The position numbers and the translations under genes were made by a program. The notes under the pieces were generated by a model. The model was not told the origin of the DNA, did not search any database, and was given only the letters and a program-made list of their open reading frames with translations. Below are positions 8,861-18,468 of a DNA stretch of 64,000 nt, piece after piece. The DNA is from Gillisella vitis. GTDB taxonomy: Bacteria > Pseudomonadota > Alphaproteobacteria > Rhizobiales > Rhizobiaceae. The stretch lies in the NCBI RefSeq assembly GCF_021559775.1, contig NZ_CP056047.1:2728001-2792000 (forward strand), read 5' to 3'. How positions within the stretch are numbered: position 1 is the stretch's first letter; each line of letters opens with the position of its first letter.

Positions 8861-10033
8861 CTAAACCCTCACCCAAGCCCCGTTCTGCTGTGACGACTGA
8901 ATACACGCCGTCACAAAAGCCACCCCCTTCACCCCATCATCCACCGTGGGATAAACCACCGCCGGATCAACCGCCGCCCCCGTTCTTGCCGCAAGGATTG
9001 CCTGGGCAGCTTCGGAATAGATGGTGGCAAAGGCTTCGAGATAGCCTTCGGGATGGCCACCGGGAATGCGGGTGACGCGGGCAGCTGCTCCACCGGCCCC
9101 GGCACCGCCACGGGTGATCAGCTGTTTCGGCTCGCCAAGCTTGGTATACCAGAGGTAGTTCGGGTCGGCCTGTGTCCACTCAATCCCAGCTTTTGTGCCG
9201 TAGATACGCACTTTCAAGCCGTTTTCATTGCCGGTTGCTACCTGGCTGCACCATAACAGCCCCTTGGCGCCGCCTTGGAAACGCAGCATCACATGGGCGT
9301 TGTCATCCAGCCTACGGCCTTCGACAAAGGTATGTACATCGGCAGCGAGTTCCTCCAGTTCCAGCCCGGAAATGAAGCTGCCGAGGTTGTAGGCGTGGGT
9401 ACCGATATCGCCGGTGGAGCCGCCAACGCCGGATTGGGCCGGGTCGGTGCGCCAGACGGCCTGCTTGGCGCCGGTCTGCTCTACCGGTTCCGCCAGCCAA
9501 TCCTGCGGATATTCCATCTGTACCAGCCGGATCTCCCCCAACTCGCCGTTTTGCACCAGTTCGCGGGCATGGCGCACCATGGGATAGCCGGTGTAATTGT
9601 GGGTGAGGATGAACAGGGCCTTGGCCTTGTCGGCAACCTCTTTCAGCTTTTTGGCATCGTCCAGATTGGAGGTCAGTGGCTTGTCACAGATCACATGGAT
9701 GCCGCGTTCCAGAAAGGCTTTCGCCGCCGGGTAATGCATGTGATTGGGCGTGACGATAGACACGGCCTCGATCCCATCCGGGCGCCCCGCCTCTATCTGC
9801 GCCATTTCTTCAAAAGAGCCGTAGCAGCGGGCGGGATCAAGCCCCAGATCCCGGCCCGAGGCCAAGGATTTCTCCGGCGTGGAGGACAAAGCTCCCGCCA
9901 CCAGATCGTAATGATCGTCGAGCCGCGCCGCCATGCGGTGGACCGCGCCGATAAACGCACCCTGCCCGCCGCCCACCATGCCGAGACGGATCTTGGGCGC
10001 GCGTTGCTCGGATTTGCTTGCTTCGATTGTCAT
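8861..10033 (-). CDS. Gfo/Idh/MocA family NAD(P)-dependent oxidoreductase
   Basis: A 390-residue sugar or cyclitol dehydrogenase. The N-terminal Rossmann fold begins with LGMVGGGQGAFIGAVHR, the conserved Lys-Pro pair is in VICDKPLTSN, and the active-site Asp/His motif is GDIGTHAYNLGSFI. It begins 18 bases after the TIM-barrel isomerase gene, with a strong AAGGAAGG site, so the two are co-expressed. Such pairs commonly oxidise and epimerise or isomerise sugars such as myo-inositol derivatives or glucosides. The exact substrate is not readable. It is the last gene of the xyl-linked run. Confidence 0.88.
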   Translation of the reverse strand: MTIEASKSEQRAPKIRLGMVGGGQGAFIGAVHRMAARLDDHYDLVAGALSSTPEKSLASGRDLGLDPARCYGSFEEMAQIEAGRPDGIEAVSIVTPNHMHYPAAKAFLERGIHVICDKPLTSNLDDAKKLKEVADKAKALFILTHNYTGYPMVRHARELVQNGELGEIRLVQMEYPQDWLAEPVEQTGAKQAVWRTDPAQSGVGGSTGDIGTHAYNLGSFISGLELEELAADVHTFVEGRRLDDNAHVMLRFQGGAKGLLWCSQVATGNENGLKVRIYGTKAGIEWTQADPNYLWYTKLGEPKQLITRGGAGAGGAAARVTRIPGGHPEGYLEAFATIYSEAAQAILAARTGAAVDPAVVYPTVDDGVKGVAFVTACIQSSQQNGAWVRV

Positions 10034-10051
10034 GATGTCCTTCCTTCGCCG

Positions 10052-11104
10052 TTACAGTCCCAGCATCCGCCGATTGGCCGCCTCATCCGTGCCGCTGGCG
10101 GCGAAATCGTCAAAGGCGTGCTCCGTGACCCTGATAATATGGGCCTTGACGAATTCCGCCCCTTCACGCGCGCCGTCTTCCGGGTGTTTTAGAGCGCATT
10201 CCCACTCGACCACGGCCCAGCCTTCGAAATCATTGGCCGCCATTTTCGAGAAGATCGCGCCGAAATCCACCTGTCCGTCGCCCGGCGACCGGAAGCGCCC
10301 GGCGCGGTTGACCCAGGATTGGTAGCCACCGTAAACGCCCTGTCGGCCATTCGGATTGAACTCGGCATCCTTGACATGAAACATCTTGATCCGGTCTTTG
10401 TAGATGTCGATATTGTCGAGATAATCGAGGCATTGCAGCACATAATGCGAGGGATCGTAGAGCATGTTGGCGCGGGAATGGTTCTTCACCCGCTCCAGGA
10501 ACATCTCGAAGGTCACACCATCATGCAGGTCTTCGCCGGGGTGGATTTCGTAAGCGATATCCACGCCCTGCTCGTCGGCATAGTCGAGAATGGGCAGCCA
10601 GCGCTTGGCCAGTTCGTCAAAAGCCGTCTCAACCAAGCCTGCCGGACGCTGCGGCCATGGGTAGATAAACGGCCAGGCCAACGCCCCGGAAAAAGTGGCA
10701 TGTGCCTTGATGCCGAGATGGCGTGAAGCTTTCAGCGCGTATTTCACCTGTTGTACAGCCCATTCCTGCCGGGCTTTCGGATTGCCGCGCACTTCCGGGG
10801 CAGCGAAACCGTCAAACGCCTCATCATAGGCCGGATGCACTGCCACCAATTGGCCCTGCAAATGGGTGGACAGCTCGGTAATCTCGACGCCATTGGCGCG
10901 GGCCACACCGGCCAGTTCGTCACAATAATCCTTGGATTCAGCGGCTTTTTTCAGGTCGATCAACTGGCTGGCCCAGGTCGGAACCTGCACACCAAGATAG
11001 CCTTTGTCAGCGGCCCATTTGGTAATCGCATCCCATGAATTGAAGGGCGCGGCGTCACCGGCAAACTGGCCCAAAAACAAAGCGGGGCCTTTAATCGTCT
11101 TCAT
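10052..11104 (-). CDS. Sugar phosphate isomerase/epimerase (xylose isomerase-like TIM barrel)
   Basis: A 350-residue protein of the AP endonuclease 2/xylose-isomerase-like TIM-barrel superfamily. The metal-binding acidic and His residues of the fold are visible in IAYEIHPGEDLHDG, YDPSHY, MFHVKDAEFNP and VVEWECAL. Members isomerise or epimerise sugars and keto-sugars in the cytoplasm. The strong ribosome site GGAGGAGATG precedes the ATG at 11104. It lies about 200 bases downstream of xylA beyond a hairpin and directly upstream of the Gfo/Idh/MocA gene, suggesting the pair process one substrate together. Confidence 0.87.
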   Translation of the reverse strand: MKTIKGPALFLGQFAGDAAPFNSWDAITKWAADKGYLGVQVPTWASQLIDLKKAAESKDYCDELAGVARANGVEITELSTHLQGQLVAVHPAYDEAFDGFAAPEVRGNPKARQEWAVQQVKYALKASRHLGIKAHATFSGALAWPFIYPWPQRPAGLVETAFDELAKRWLPILDYADEQGVDIAYEIHPGEDLHDGVTFEMFLERVKNHSRANMLYDPSHYVLQCLDYLDNIDIYKDRIKMFHVKDAEFNPNGRQGVYGGYQSWVNRAGRFRSPGDGQVDFGAIFSKMAANDFEGWAVVEWECALKHPEDGAREGAEFVKAHIIRVTEHAFDDFAASGTDEAANRRMLGL

Positions 11105-11233
11105 TATGCATCTCCTCCAAAATGATACTGAAACGTTGCAGTAGGTGTATGCAATTCTCTCTCAACTGTGAAGCGGGTTTAGAGACCGAAAATGCAAAAA
11201 AGAAAATCTGCAACCGCCAAATTTTAAAAGCAA

Positions 11234-11297
11234 GCTCAACGCCCCGGCCCGCGCAGCAGACCCTCGGGACAGGCCCGAGGGTGACGAAGCGTTGAGC
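11234..11297. repeat. Nested inverted repeat (64 bp) after xylA
   Basis: An outer perfect pair, GCTCAACGC (11234-11242) and GCGTTGAGC (11289-11297), encloses an inner perfect pair, ACCCTCGGG (11260-11268) and CCCGAGGGT (11274-11282). It starts 10 bases after the xylA stop codon. There is no T-run on the minus strand, so it looks more like a palindromic intergenic element or an RNA-stabilising structure than an intrinsic terminator. The rest of the 11105-11307 gap shows only the isomerase ribosome site. Confidence 0.6.
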
Positions 11298-11307
11298 AAG
11301 ACGTGGA

Positions 11308-12615
11308 TTAAACGTAGCGATTGACCACGTTTTCCAAAAGCTCCTGCTTGCCGGAGACGGGCTGCGGATTGATGTCTTCCTTCTCAACCCGGGCAGCAAT
11401 GCTCTCCAGCGTGCCACTGGCCAGCATGGCCTTGGCGCCGTCGCTGTTCCAGCCTGCGTAGCGGTTGGCGAGCGGTGCTGACAGCGCTTTGTCTTCCACC
11501 ATTTTCGCCGCTGCCTTCAGGCCACGGGCGCAGCAATCCATGCCACCGATATGGCCGATCAGCAGATCCGCCGGGTCGATGGACTGGCGGCGCAGCTTGC
11601 TATCGAAATTGGTGCCGCCGGAGGTAAAGCCGCCCGCCTGCAGAACCTGATAATAGGCCAGCGCCATTTCCGGCACATTGTTGGGGAACTGGTCAGTATC
11701 CCAGCCGGATTGATAGTCGTTGCGGTTCATGTCGATGGAGCCGAAAATGCCCAAAGCATTGGCCAGTGCCAGTTCATGCTCAAACGTATGACCGGCCAGA
11801 ATGGCGTGGCCCTGCTCGATATTGACCTTCACTTCCTTCTCAAGACCGTAAGTCTTGAGGAAGCCGTAGACGGTGGCCACATCATAATCATACTGATGCT
11901 TGGAAGGCTCCTGCGGCTTTGGCTCGATCAGGATCGCGCCCTTGAAGCCGATTTTGTGCTTGTATTCCACCACCATGTTGAGGAAACGGCCCATATGGTC
12001 GAGTTCCTGTTTCAGGTCGGTGTTGAGCAGGGTTTCATAGCCTTCACGACCACCCCACAGCACGTAGTTTTCGCCACCCAGCTTTTGCGTGGCATCCAGG
12101 CAGGTCTTCACGGTTGCCGCGGCAAAGGCAAAGACGTCAGGGTCGGGATTGGTGGCGGCACCCGACATGTAGCGGCGATGCGAGAACATGTTGGCCGTCC
12201 CCCACAGCAGCTTGACGCCGGTATCGGCCTGCTTTTGGGCAAAGTAATCGACAATTTCATTCAGATTTCTGGTGTTTTCCGCAAAGGACGCGCCTTCAGG
12301 ACGCGCATCCGCATCATGGAAGCAATAGTAAGGCGTGCCGAGTAACTGGAAGAATTCAAAGGCCACATCGGCCTTCAGCTTGGCAGCCTCCATCGAATCC
12401 TTGAACCAAGGACGCTCAAACGTATTGCCGCCGAACGGGTCGGTTCCAGGCCACACAAATGTGTGCCAGTAGGCCACGGCAAAACGCAGATGGTCTTCCA
12501 TCCGCTTGCCCATCACCACTTCATCGGGGTTATAGTGGCGGAAGGCCAGCGGATTGGTGCTGTCAGGGCCTTCATATTTGATCTTGGTGATGTCGCCGAA
12601 AAAGCCTGTGCTCAT
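11308..12615 (-). CDS. xylA: Xylose isomerase
   Basis: Interconverts D-xylose and D-xylulose in the cytoplasm using two divalent metals. The 435 residues fit the long (class II) form of the enzyme. The signature motifs are [10 protein letters not shown] (His-Asp catalytic pair near residue 100), the metal-binding Glu in [17 protein letters not shown] (near 230), and the C-terminal metal loop [22 protein letters not shown] near-ideal ribosome site (AGGAGG) precedes the ATG. It lies 37 bases downstream of xylB on the same strand, behind the LacI-type regulator. Confidence 0.97.
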   Translation of the reverse strand: MSTGFFGDITKIKYEGPDSTNPLAFRHYNPDEVVMGKRMEDHLRFAVAYWHTFVWPGTDPFGGNTFERPWFKDSMEAAKLKADVAFEFFQLLGTPYYCFHDADARPEGASFAENTRNLNEIVDYFAQKQADTGVKLLWGTANMFSHRRYMSGAATNPDPDVFAFAAATVKTCLDATQKLGGENYVLWGGREGYETLLNTDLKQELDHMGRFLNMVVEYKHKIGFKGAILIEPKPQEPSKHQYDYDVATVYGFLKTYGLEKEVKVNIEQGHAILAGHTFEHELALANALGIFGSIDMNRNDYQSGWDTDQFPNNVPEMALAYYQVLQAGGFTSGGTNFDSKLRRQSIDPADLLIGHIGGMDCCARGLKAAAKMVEDKALSAPLANRYAGWNSDGAKAMLASGTLESIAARVEKEDINPQPVSGKQELLENVVNRYV

Positions 12616-12652
12616 GGGTTTTCCTCCTGATGTTAAACGTTTTCTGTTGTTT

Positions 12653-14122
12653 TCAATGGGCCAGCGTGATGGGACCCAATTGCTTGATGGCCGGATAGAG
12701 CGCGCGGTAGCGCTGATAAGCGTCCTCGTAGCCGTCGCGCAAAGCCGTCACGGGCTCAATGGTTGCCTCCGTCGGTGGGGCTGAGCACACGGCGAGCGGA
12801 TCGGCACCGGTTGCAGCAATCAACCCCAGGCGGGCAGCACCAAAGGCAGCCCCAAAGTCACCATCGGCGGGAATCTCGACGGGAATGCCAAGCGTGGTGG
12901 CAATCGACGCCAGCCAGTAGCGCGAGCGCGAGCCGCCACCGATCGCCGTAACCCGTGACAGTGAGGTTCCCGCCGACTTCAGCGCTTCAAGACTGTCCCT
13001 GATGGCGAAGGACACGCCTTCCAGCACGGCCTGGGTCAGAACAGCACGGCTGGATTCGTGGCCGAGACCAATGAACGCGCCCCGGATTTCGGCATCGTTA
13101 TGGGGCGTGCGCTCACCCGAGAGATAAGGCAGGAAGGTCACGCCGGTCGGGGCTTTGAGGTCCTCGCCAAGCTCATGGGTCAGGTCTCCGGCAGGCTTGC
13201 CGCTAATGCCGGAATACCAGTTCAGCGCGTCCGTGGCCGACAGGATCACGCCCATCTGGTGCCAGGTATTGGGAAGCGCGTGGCAAAAGGCATGTACCGC
13301 GCTTTCCGGCTTTGGCAGATAGGAGGCATTGGCGGCAAACAGCACCCCGGATGTGCCAAGCGACACGAAGGCATGGCCTTCCGCCACCGTGCCCATGCCG
13401 CAAGCAGAGGCCGCGTTGTCCCCCGCCCCGCCAGCAACGATGACACCGGCACCCATGCCCCAATCAGCCGCCAGCTCGGCTCGCAACCGGCCCGCCTCGG
13501 CAGTGCCTTCGACCAAGCCGGGCATGTGCTGCTCGCCGAGATCGGTGGCGGCGAGAAGCTCGCTCGACCAGGCGCGCTTGCCGGTGTCGAGCCAGGAGGT
13601 ACCGGCCGAATCCGACATCTCCGACAGATATTCACCCGTCAGCCAGAGCCGCAGATAGTCCTTGGGCAACAATACCTTGGCAACTTTGGCGAAGATGTCA
13701 GGCTCATTCTCCTTCACCCATGCCAGCTTCGGCGCGGTAAAGCCTGGAAAGACGATATTGCCGGTGAGCGCGCGAAAACGCGGATCAGCATCCAGTGCTG
13801 CGGCTTGTTTGAAGGAGCGGGTGTCGTTCCACAGAATGCAGGGCCGCAAGACGTCGCCCTGCGCATCGATCAATGTTGCGCCATGCATATGGCCGGAAAG
13901 ACCGATGCCCTTGACGGCGGCAAGCTCGCGGGAAAACTGCGCTTTCAGCCCGGCAATGGCCTCCTGCGTCGCCCTGATCCAATCCGCCGGCGCCTGCTCC
14001 GACCAGCCGGAATGCGGACGAGAGACAGTCAGCGCGCCATTCGCCGAGCCAATCACCGTCTGGTCCGCGTCGATCAACATCGCCTTGACGCCCGACGTGC
14101 CGAGATCCAATCCGAGATACAT
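12653..14122 (-). CDS. xylB: Xylulokinase
   Basis: Phosphorylates D-xylulose to xylulose 5-phosphate, which enters the pentose phosphate pathway. The 489-residue FGGY kinase has two actin-like domains. The N-terminal phosphate loop is [17 protein letters not shown], the substrate region is [13 protein letters not shown] with WNDTR, and the C-terminal ATP site includes [14 protein letters not shown] and [11 protein letters not shown]. The ribosome site GGGAGG precedes the ATG at 14122. It lies 23 bases after the regulator gene and 37 bases before xylA, forming one operon. Confidence 0.96.
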   Translation of the reverse strand: MYLGLDLGTSGVKAMLIDADQTVIGSANGALTVSRPHSGWSEQAPADWIRATQEAIAGLKAQFSRELAAVKGIGLSGHMHGATLIDAQGDVLRPCILWNDTRSFKQAAALDADPRFRALTGNIVFPGFTAPKLAWVKENEPDIFAKVAKVLLPKDYLRLWLTGEYLSEMSDSAGTSWLDTGKRAWSSELLAATDLGEQHMPGLVEGTAEAGRLRAELAADWGMGAGVIVAGGAGDNAASACGMGTVAEGHAFVSLGTSGVLFAANASYLPKPESAVHAFCHALPNTWHQMGVILSATDALNWYSGISGKPAGDLTHELGEDLKAPTGVTFLPYLSGERTPHNDAEIRGAFIGLGHESSRAVLTQAVLEGVSFAIRDSLEALKSAGTSLSRVTAIGGGSRSRYWLASIATTLGIPVEIPADGDFGAAFGAARLGLIAATGADPLAVCSAPPTEATIEPVTALRDGYEDAYQRYRALYPAIKQLGPITLAH

Positions 14123-14145
14123 GAGAAGCCTCCCTATCCTGCCTG

Positions 14146-15186
14146 TTATCGCTGTTCTTGCTCTGGCAGATTGTCTTTGAGAAATATGTCGAGACGAATA
14201 CGTTCCTGCGCCGCCAACACAGCCGCGCCATCGGCCTTGGCCTTCAGCACCCGGATGGCGCTGCGCACTTCATGCCCAGCGTCCTGGTTCAACACCGCGT
14301 CGATCAACCCGGACAGCAGCGCCGCTCTCGTCACCGGCGTCAATTCATGGGCGACCACCAGGGGGCGATGGTCGGCATCCAGCCGCTCCAATGCCGCGAT
14401 CAAGCCGCGATTGCCTGCACCCAGACTGTAGAGGCCGGTTATATCCGGCGATTGCGAAAACAGATCGTGCAGCAGGGTTTCGACATGATGCGGATCGTCA
14501 CGGCCTTCCAGCACCGGCAGCAAGGTCAATTGCGGAAATTCAGCAGCCATGACGGCGCGAAATCCCTCAAACCGGTCGCGGTGGTCGCGCACCAGCATCG
14601 ACCCGGCGACAATTGCAATGGTCCCTTGCCGTCCGCCGGTAAACCGGCCAAGCAGGCTGGCTGCCGTGCGCCCGGCGGCACGGTTGTCTATGCCGACAAA
14701 ATGGTCGCGCTCGGCACCGCTGAGATCCGAGACCAGTGTCACCACCGGTATGCCCGCAGCACGCAACCGCGCGACCGCCGCAGCCACGTCCGGCGCATCC
14801 ACCGCCACCACGGCCACGCCAGCGGGTTGGCGGGCCGCAGCCTCGTCCAGGGCCGCAACCAAAGATGCGGCATCGAAAGCCGCAACATCGATCATATCGA
14901 TGCGGGTTCGCTCCATGCCAGCCCGGCTGGCGGCGTCGAGCACTTGCAGGCGCAGACCGTGCATAAAGGAATTGTCATTGGCCGGCAGGATGAAGATGAA
15001 AGGATAAATCCGGCCTTTGGCCAGATTGGCAGCCGCCAAATCCCGAACATAGCCGAGCATGCCGACGGCGCTTTCCACGCGGGCGCGGGTCGAAGCACTG
15101 ACGCCGCTGCGATTGTTCAAAACCCGGTCCACCGTCGCCAAACTGACGCCCGCCTGTGCCGCAATGTCATGAACCGTGGGTTTCAT
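14146..15186 (-). CDS. LacI family regulator of the xylose operon
   Basis: A 346-residue LacI/GalR regulator. The N-terminal helix-turn-helix is TVHDIAAQAGVSLATVDRVL (residues 3-22), followed by the hinge region and a periplasmic-binding-like sugar domain (about 60-340, with FVGIDNRAAGRTAA and the effector-domain helices). Its position as first gene before xylB and xylA makes it their likely repressor, with xylose or a derivative as inducer (inference). The ATG at 15186 has GGAGAG 8 bases upstream. A GTG 6 bases earlier is in frame but less well placed. Confidence 0.88.
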   Translation of the reverse strand: MKPTVHDIAAQAGVSLATVDRVLNNRSGVSASTRARVESAVGMLGYVRDLAAANLAKGRIYPFIFILPANDNSFMHGLRLQVLDAASRAGMERTRIDMIDVAAFDAASLVAALDEAAARQPAGVAVVAVDAPDVAAAVARLRAAGIPVVTLVSDLSGAERDHFVGIDNRAAGRTAASLLGRFTGGRQGTIAIVAGSMLVRDHRDRFEGFRAVMAAEFPQLTLLPVLEGRDDPHHVETLLHDLFSQSPDITGLYSLGAGNRGLIAALERLDADHRPLVVAHELTPVTRAALLSGLIDAVLNQDAGHEVRSAIRVLKAKADGAAVLAAQERIRLDIFLKDNLPEQEQR

Positions 15187-15245
15187 ACACACATCTCTCC
15201 GTCAGGATCTGACCTTTATCCCATGGCCCCACATCCGTAAATGAT

Positions 15246-15269
15246 TTTCTGATGTACGTACATCAGAAA
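15246..15269. promoter_or_regulatory. 24-bp perfect palindrome, probable operator of the lacI-xyl operon
   Basis: The half-site TTTCTGATGTAC (15246-15257) is followed at once by its exact reverse complement (15258-15269), with a central CG as in LacI-family operators. It lies 60 bases upstream of the LacI-type start codon. Binding by that protein, and so autoregulation of the operon, is inference. Confidence 0.65.
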
Positions 15270-15274
15270 CGCGC

Positions 15275-15304
15275 AAAAAAAAGGCCGCCTGTTGAGGGGC
15301 GGCC
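15275..15304 (-). terminator. Intrinsic terminator after the efflux operon
   Basis: Read on the minus strand, a GGCCGCC/GGCGGCC stem (15283-15289 with 15298-15304) and an 8-base loop are followed by eight T residues (15275-15282). It is about 125 bases past the stop codon of the MFS pump gene, which it should terminate. Confidence 0.85.
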
Positions 15305-15427
15305 AAGTTTCTGCGGTGGATCGCGGGAATTAATGGTCAGGTAAAAACCTCTACCTAACCAGAATGACGGGGGGTCTTTTACCCGACGAAGCCTTGACCT
15401 GCTTTCTCTGGCGGAAAGTCAAATCAA

Positions 15428-17005
15428 TTAGTGCGCCGCATCGGCGGGCACGGCACCTTCAGGTTTTTTAATCATCGTTGAAAGTGCCGTCAGTGCAATA
15501 AACAAGATTGTGATCCCTAAAAATACATCCATAAACGCCATGATCCATGCCTGCTGGTTGATCATGCTGGACAGCTTTTTAAAGGCCGCATTTTCACCAT
15601 CGAGGCCGTAAAATGCGTAATTGGCCGAGACTGTATCAATCCAGCTCATCGCCGCCGGCTTGCTCCAGTTTATATGTTCCACCAGGCGACCGTAATGCTC
15701 ATCGGTGCGCCGGGTCAGCAATGTGTTGATAATCGCCAGCCCTACGGCACCGCCGAGATTTCGTGTGAGATTGTAAAGACCGGAGGCGTTTTTGATCCGC
15801 TCAGGCGGCAAAGTTCCAAGGGCAATATTGTTGATCGGCACCATGCAGGTCATCAACGAGCAGCCACGCAGGATCTGCGGCAACAGCAAGTCATAAAAAT
15901 CCCAATCAGCGGTCATGCCGGTTACCATATAGGTGCCAAGCGCAAAGCTGGTAAAGCCACACGCCATCATCAGCCGCGGGTCCATTTTCGTGGATAATAT
16001 GCCGGCAAGTGGCGCGGTCAGGAACATGGCAAGACCGGAAACAAACATTGTTTCACCGATCATCAGACTGTCATAGCCGCGTACCCGTGACAGATAGAGC
16101 GGATAGAGATAGGTCAAACCATAGAGGCCCATGCCCATGACGAAGGAAAACAGCGATCCAAAGGCAAAATTTCGATTGGAAAAGGCCCTGAGATCGACCA
16201 CGGGTTGCTCGCAGGTGAAGGCACGGTAGAAGAACACCACCCCACCCAAGGTCATCAGCAGGGCGCCCCAAACAATGCGCTCGTCGTTAAACCAGTCCTT
16301 GTTATTGCCCTCTTCGAGAACATATTCCATCGCCCCCAGAAACAGCGCCATGGAAAACAGGCCCCACCAGTCGAATTTCGCCAGAAGCGATCTGTCGGGC
16401 TTGTCAAAGTCCACGAATGTCCAGACCACGAGCGTTACGATAATGCCGGGAAAGATGTTGATCAGGAACAGCCAGTGCCAGGACATGGCATGGCTGATAT
16501 AGCCGCCAACCGTCGGGCCGATGGTTGGCGCGAGCGTTGCGACAAGGCCGATGATGGGCGAAACAATACTGCGCTTGGAAGGCGGAAAAATCGTAAACGC
16601 CGCGGCAAAAACCGAGGGAATCATGCCGCCACCGATGAAGCCCTGGATAGCGCGGTAGATGATCATCTGCTCGATATTGGTGGCGGTCGCCGCCATGGCG
16701 CTGGCAATGGTAAAGCCAGCCGCAGCACAGGAAAACAGCACCCGTGTCGACACGATCCGTGCCAGCATCCCCGATAGCGGGATCATAATCACTTCCGCAA
16801 TCAGATAAGAGGTCTGCACCCAGGATACTTCTTCGGAACCGGCCCCGAGGCCAGCCTGGATTTCGGAAAGCGAGGCCGAGACGATCTGAATGTCGAGGAT
16901 CGCCATGAACATGCCGAATACCATCGCCAGAAAGCCGATGACGTCGCGCCGGCTTGGCATTTGCGCAACCGCATCCGGTCCGGCCGTGCTTGCATTGTCC
17001 GTCAT
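15428..17005 (-). CDS. DHA2 family multidrug efflux permease (EmrB-like)
   Basis: A 525-residue MFS transporter of the 14-helix DHA2/EmrB-QacA class, located in the inner membrane and expected to export drugs or other amphipathic compounds by proton antiport. The first helix carries FMAILDIQIVSASLSEIQAGLG (its D and the following region are the DHA2 motif), and later segments include PTIGPTVGGYISHAMSWHWLF, motif C of the antiporters. It lies 36 bases downstream of the EmrA-like adaptor gene on the same strand. The pair would work with an outer-membrane TolC encoded elsewhere. Confidence 0.92.
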   Translation of the reverse strand: MTDNASTAGPDAVAQMPSRRDVIGFLAMVFGMFMAILDIQIVSASLSEIQAGLGAGSEEVSWVQTSYLIAEVIMIPLSGMLARIVSTRVLFSCAAAGFTIASAMAATATNIEQMIIYRAIQGFIGGGMIPSVFAAAFTIFPPSKRSIVSPIIGLVATLAPTIGPTVGGYISHAMSWHWLFLINIFPGIIVTLVVWTFVDFDKPDRSLLAKFDWWGLFSMALFLGAMEYVLEEGNNKDWFNDERIVWGALLMTLGGVVFFYRAFTCEQPVVDLRAFSNRNFAFGSLFSFVMGMGLYGLTYLYPLYLSRVRGYDSLMIGETMFVSGLAMFLTAPLAGILSTKMDPRLMMACGFTSFALGTYMVTGMTADWDFYDLLLPQILRGCSLMTCMVPINNIALGTLPPERIKNASGLYNLTRNLGGAVGLAIINTLLTRRTDEHYGRLVEHINWSKPAAMSWIDTVSANYAFYGLDGENAAFKKLSSMINQQAWIMAFMDVFLGITILFIALTALSTMIKKPEGAVPADAAH

Positions 17006-17041
17006 GATCTTGCCTCGAAATCCGTGCCTTGGCCGTGCTGA

Positions 17042-18307
17042 TTACTTCGCGTCAGGTGCCTTCGGCGCGGTGCGGGTGTCGATATCGACCACGACACTCA
17101 GGCCCGCACGCAGATAACCCTTGTCGAGCATCTCCTGCGGAATAGCGATCCGCACCGGAACACGCTGGATGACCTTGGTGAAATTGCCCGTGGCGTTTTC
17201 CGCCGGCAGCATGGAGAAGATCGAGCCGGACCCTGCGGCGATCGAGACGACCCTACCCTCGAAGGCATGCTCATCATAGGCATCCACATGCACCCGCACC
17301 TTCGAGCCCGGCACGATACCGGAAAGCTGCGTTTCCTTAAAGTTCGCATCGATATAGAGACGGCCAATCGGCACCAGTGAGGCAAGCCGCTTGCTGCTCG
17401 ACACGAGATCGCCGACCTGGACGCCCAGATTGCCGATCACACCGTCATAAGGCGCGCGCAGCACGGTGAAATCCAGATCGCGCTGCGCCTTTGCAACCAC
17501 CGTTTCTTCTGTCAGCACGCCAGCCTGCGCCTCGGCTTTCTGGGCCTTGAGGACGGCAATGCTTGAAACGGAGGAGGCAACAGCCGCAACCGCAGCATCC
17601 ACATTGGCCTGGGCGACAGCGAGCGTCGATGTTGCCGTGTCCAGCTCCGACTGAGACATCACGGACTGGGCCCGCAAATCCGTGACGCGCTTGAAGGACA
17701 ATTGCGCCGTACGCAACGTCGCCTCGGCGGATGCCTGCTGCGCCTTGGACTGCTGAAGTGCCGCTTCGCCGCCCTGCACCTGCGCCTCGATGCGCTCGAC
17801 CGTCAGCTTCTGCGTGGCGAGCTGGCTCTTGGCCTGATCGAGCGCAATGCGATAATCGCCGTCATCGAGCGTGGCGATCACGTCGCCCTTCTTAACATGA
17901 TCGTTGTCAGTCACCGAGACCGACTGGACATAGCCGGTCACCTTCGGGGTAATCACCGCGATATCGCCGCCAATATAGGCGTCGTCGGTGGAGATCATGA
18001 ACCGGCCCTCGGTCCAGTAATTGTAACCGTAATAGCCCGCACCCGCCAAAACGGCCAGCGCGATGACCGGCAGCGCAAAGTTGCGGCGCTTCTTCGGCGG
18101 AGCCTGGCCTGCGGCGGGCGCCACCTTCGCGGCGGGCGATGCGGTTTCAGCCCGCGCCTTGGCGTCGCGTGCCGTGGCGTCACCTGTCACCGGATCGGAA
18201 CCCGCCTCGCCGGTCACGCCTTCATCCAAGGCGGAACGCTCCTGATCGACCGATTGATCCTGTGCATCGACGGCGCGGATCGCGCCCTTTCTGGGAGAAA
18301 CAGACAT
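17042..18307 (-). CDS. HlyD/EmrA-like membrane fusion protein
   Basis: A 421-residue periplasmic adaptor. An unusually long cytoplasmic N-terminus of about 90 residues, rich in Ala, Asp and Thr, precedes one membrane segment (FALPVIALAVLAGAGYYGY). The lipoyl-type domain (TGYVQSVSVTDNDHVKKGDV), a long coiled-coil hairpin (about 165-270) and the beta-barrel region (VLRAPYDGVIGNLGVQVGD) follow. It bridges the EmrB-like pump and an outer-membrane channel. The start at 18307 is preceded by GGTGA. The gene is divergent from a TetR regulator and probably repressed by it. Confidence 0.9.
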   Translation of the reverse strand: MSVSPRKGAIRAVDAQDQSVDQERSALDEGVTGEAGSDPVTGDATARDAKARAETASPAAKVAPAAGQAPPKKRRNFALPVIALAVLAGAGYYGYNYWTEGRFMISTDDAYIGGDIAVITPKVTGYVQSVSVTDNDHVKKGDVIATLDDGDYRIALDQAKSQLATQKLTVERIEAQVQGGEAALQQSKAQQASAEATLRTAQLSFKRVTDLRAQSVMSQSELDTATSTLAVAQANVDAAVAAVASSVSSIAVLKAQKAEAQAGVLTEETVVAKAQRDLDFTVLRAPYDGVIGNLGVQVGDLVSSSKRLASLVPIGRLYIDANFKETQLSGIVPGSKVRVHVDAYDEHAFEGRVVSIAAGSGSIFSMLPAENATGNFTKVIQRVPVRIAIPQEMLDKGYLRAGLSVVVDIDTRTAPKAPDAK

Positions 18308-18338
18308 AACGTCACCATACAACAAAGGCGGAAACAAT

Positions 18339-18358
18339 CGAACGGAACCGTTCGGTTC
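18339..18358. promoter_or_regulatory. Overlapping palindromes, probable TetR operator
   Basis: Two perfect inverted repeats overlap here: CGAACGG-AA-CCGTTCG (18339-18354) and GAACCG-TT-CGGTTC (18345-18358). They lie between the divergent efflux and TetR genes, 32 bases from the efflux start, and a TTGACA hexamer sits just beside them (18362-18367, plus strand). The layout is typical of a TetR-family operator overlapping its promoters. Binding is inferred. Confidence 0.75.
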
Positions 18359-18468
18359 GATTTGACATAGGCCAATTCATACCGCATATCAAGAGAACAA
18401 ACGAGTGCCGGCCATCTAAAGTTAATTTTTGTGTTGCAAATGCCCCATATGAGCGAAGACACCCGAGC

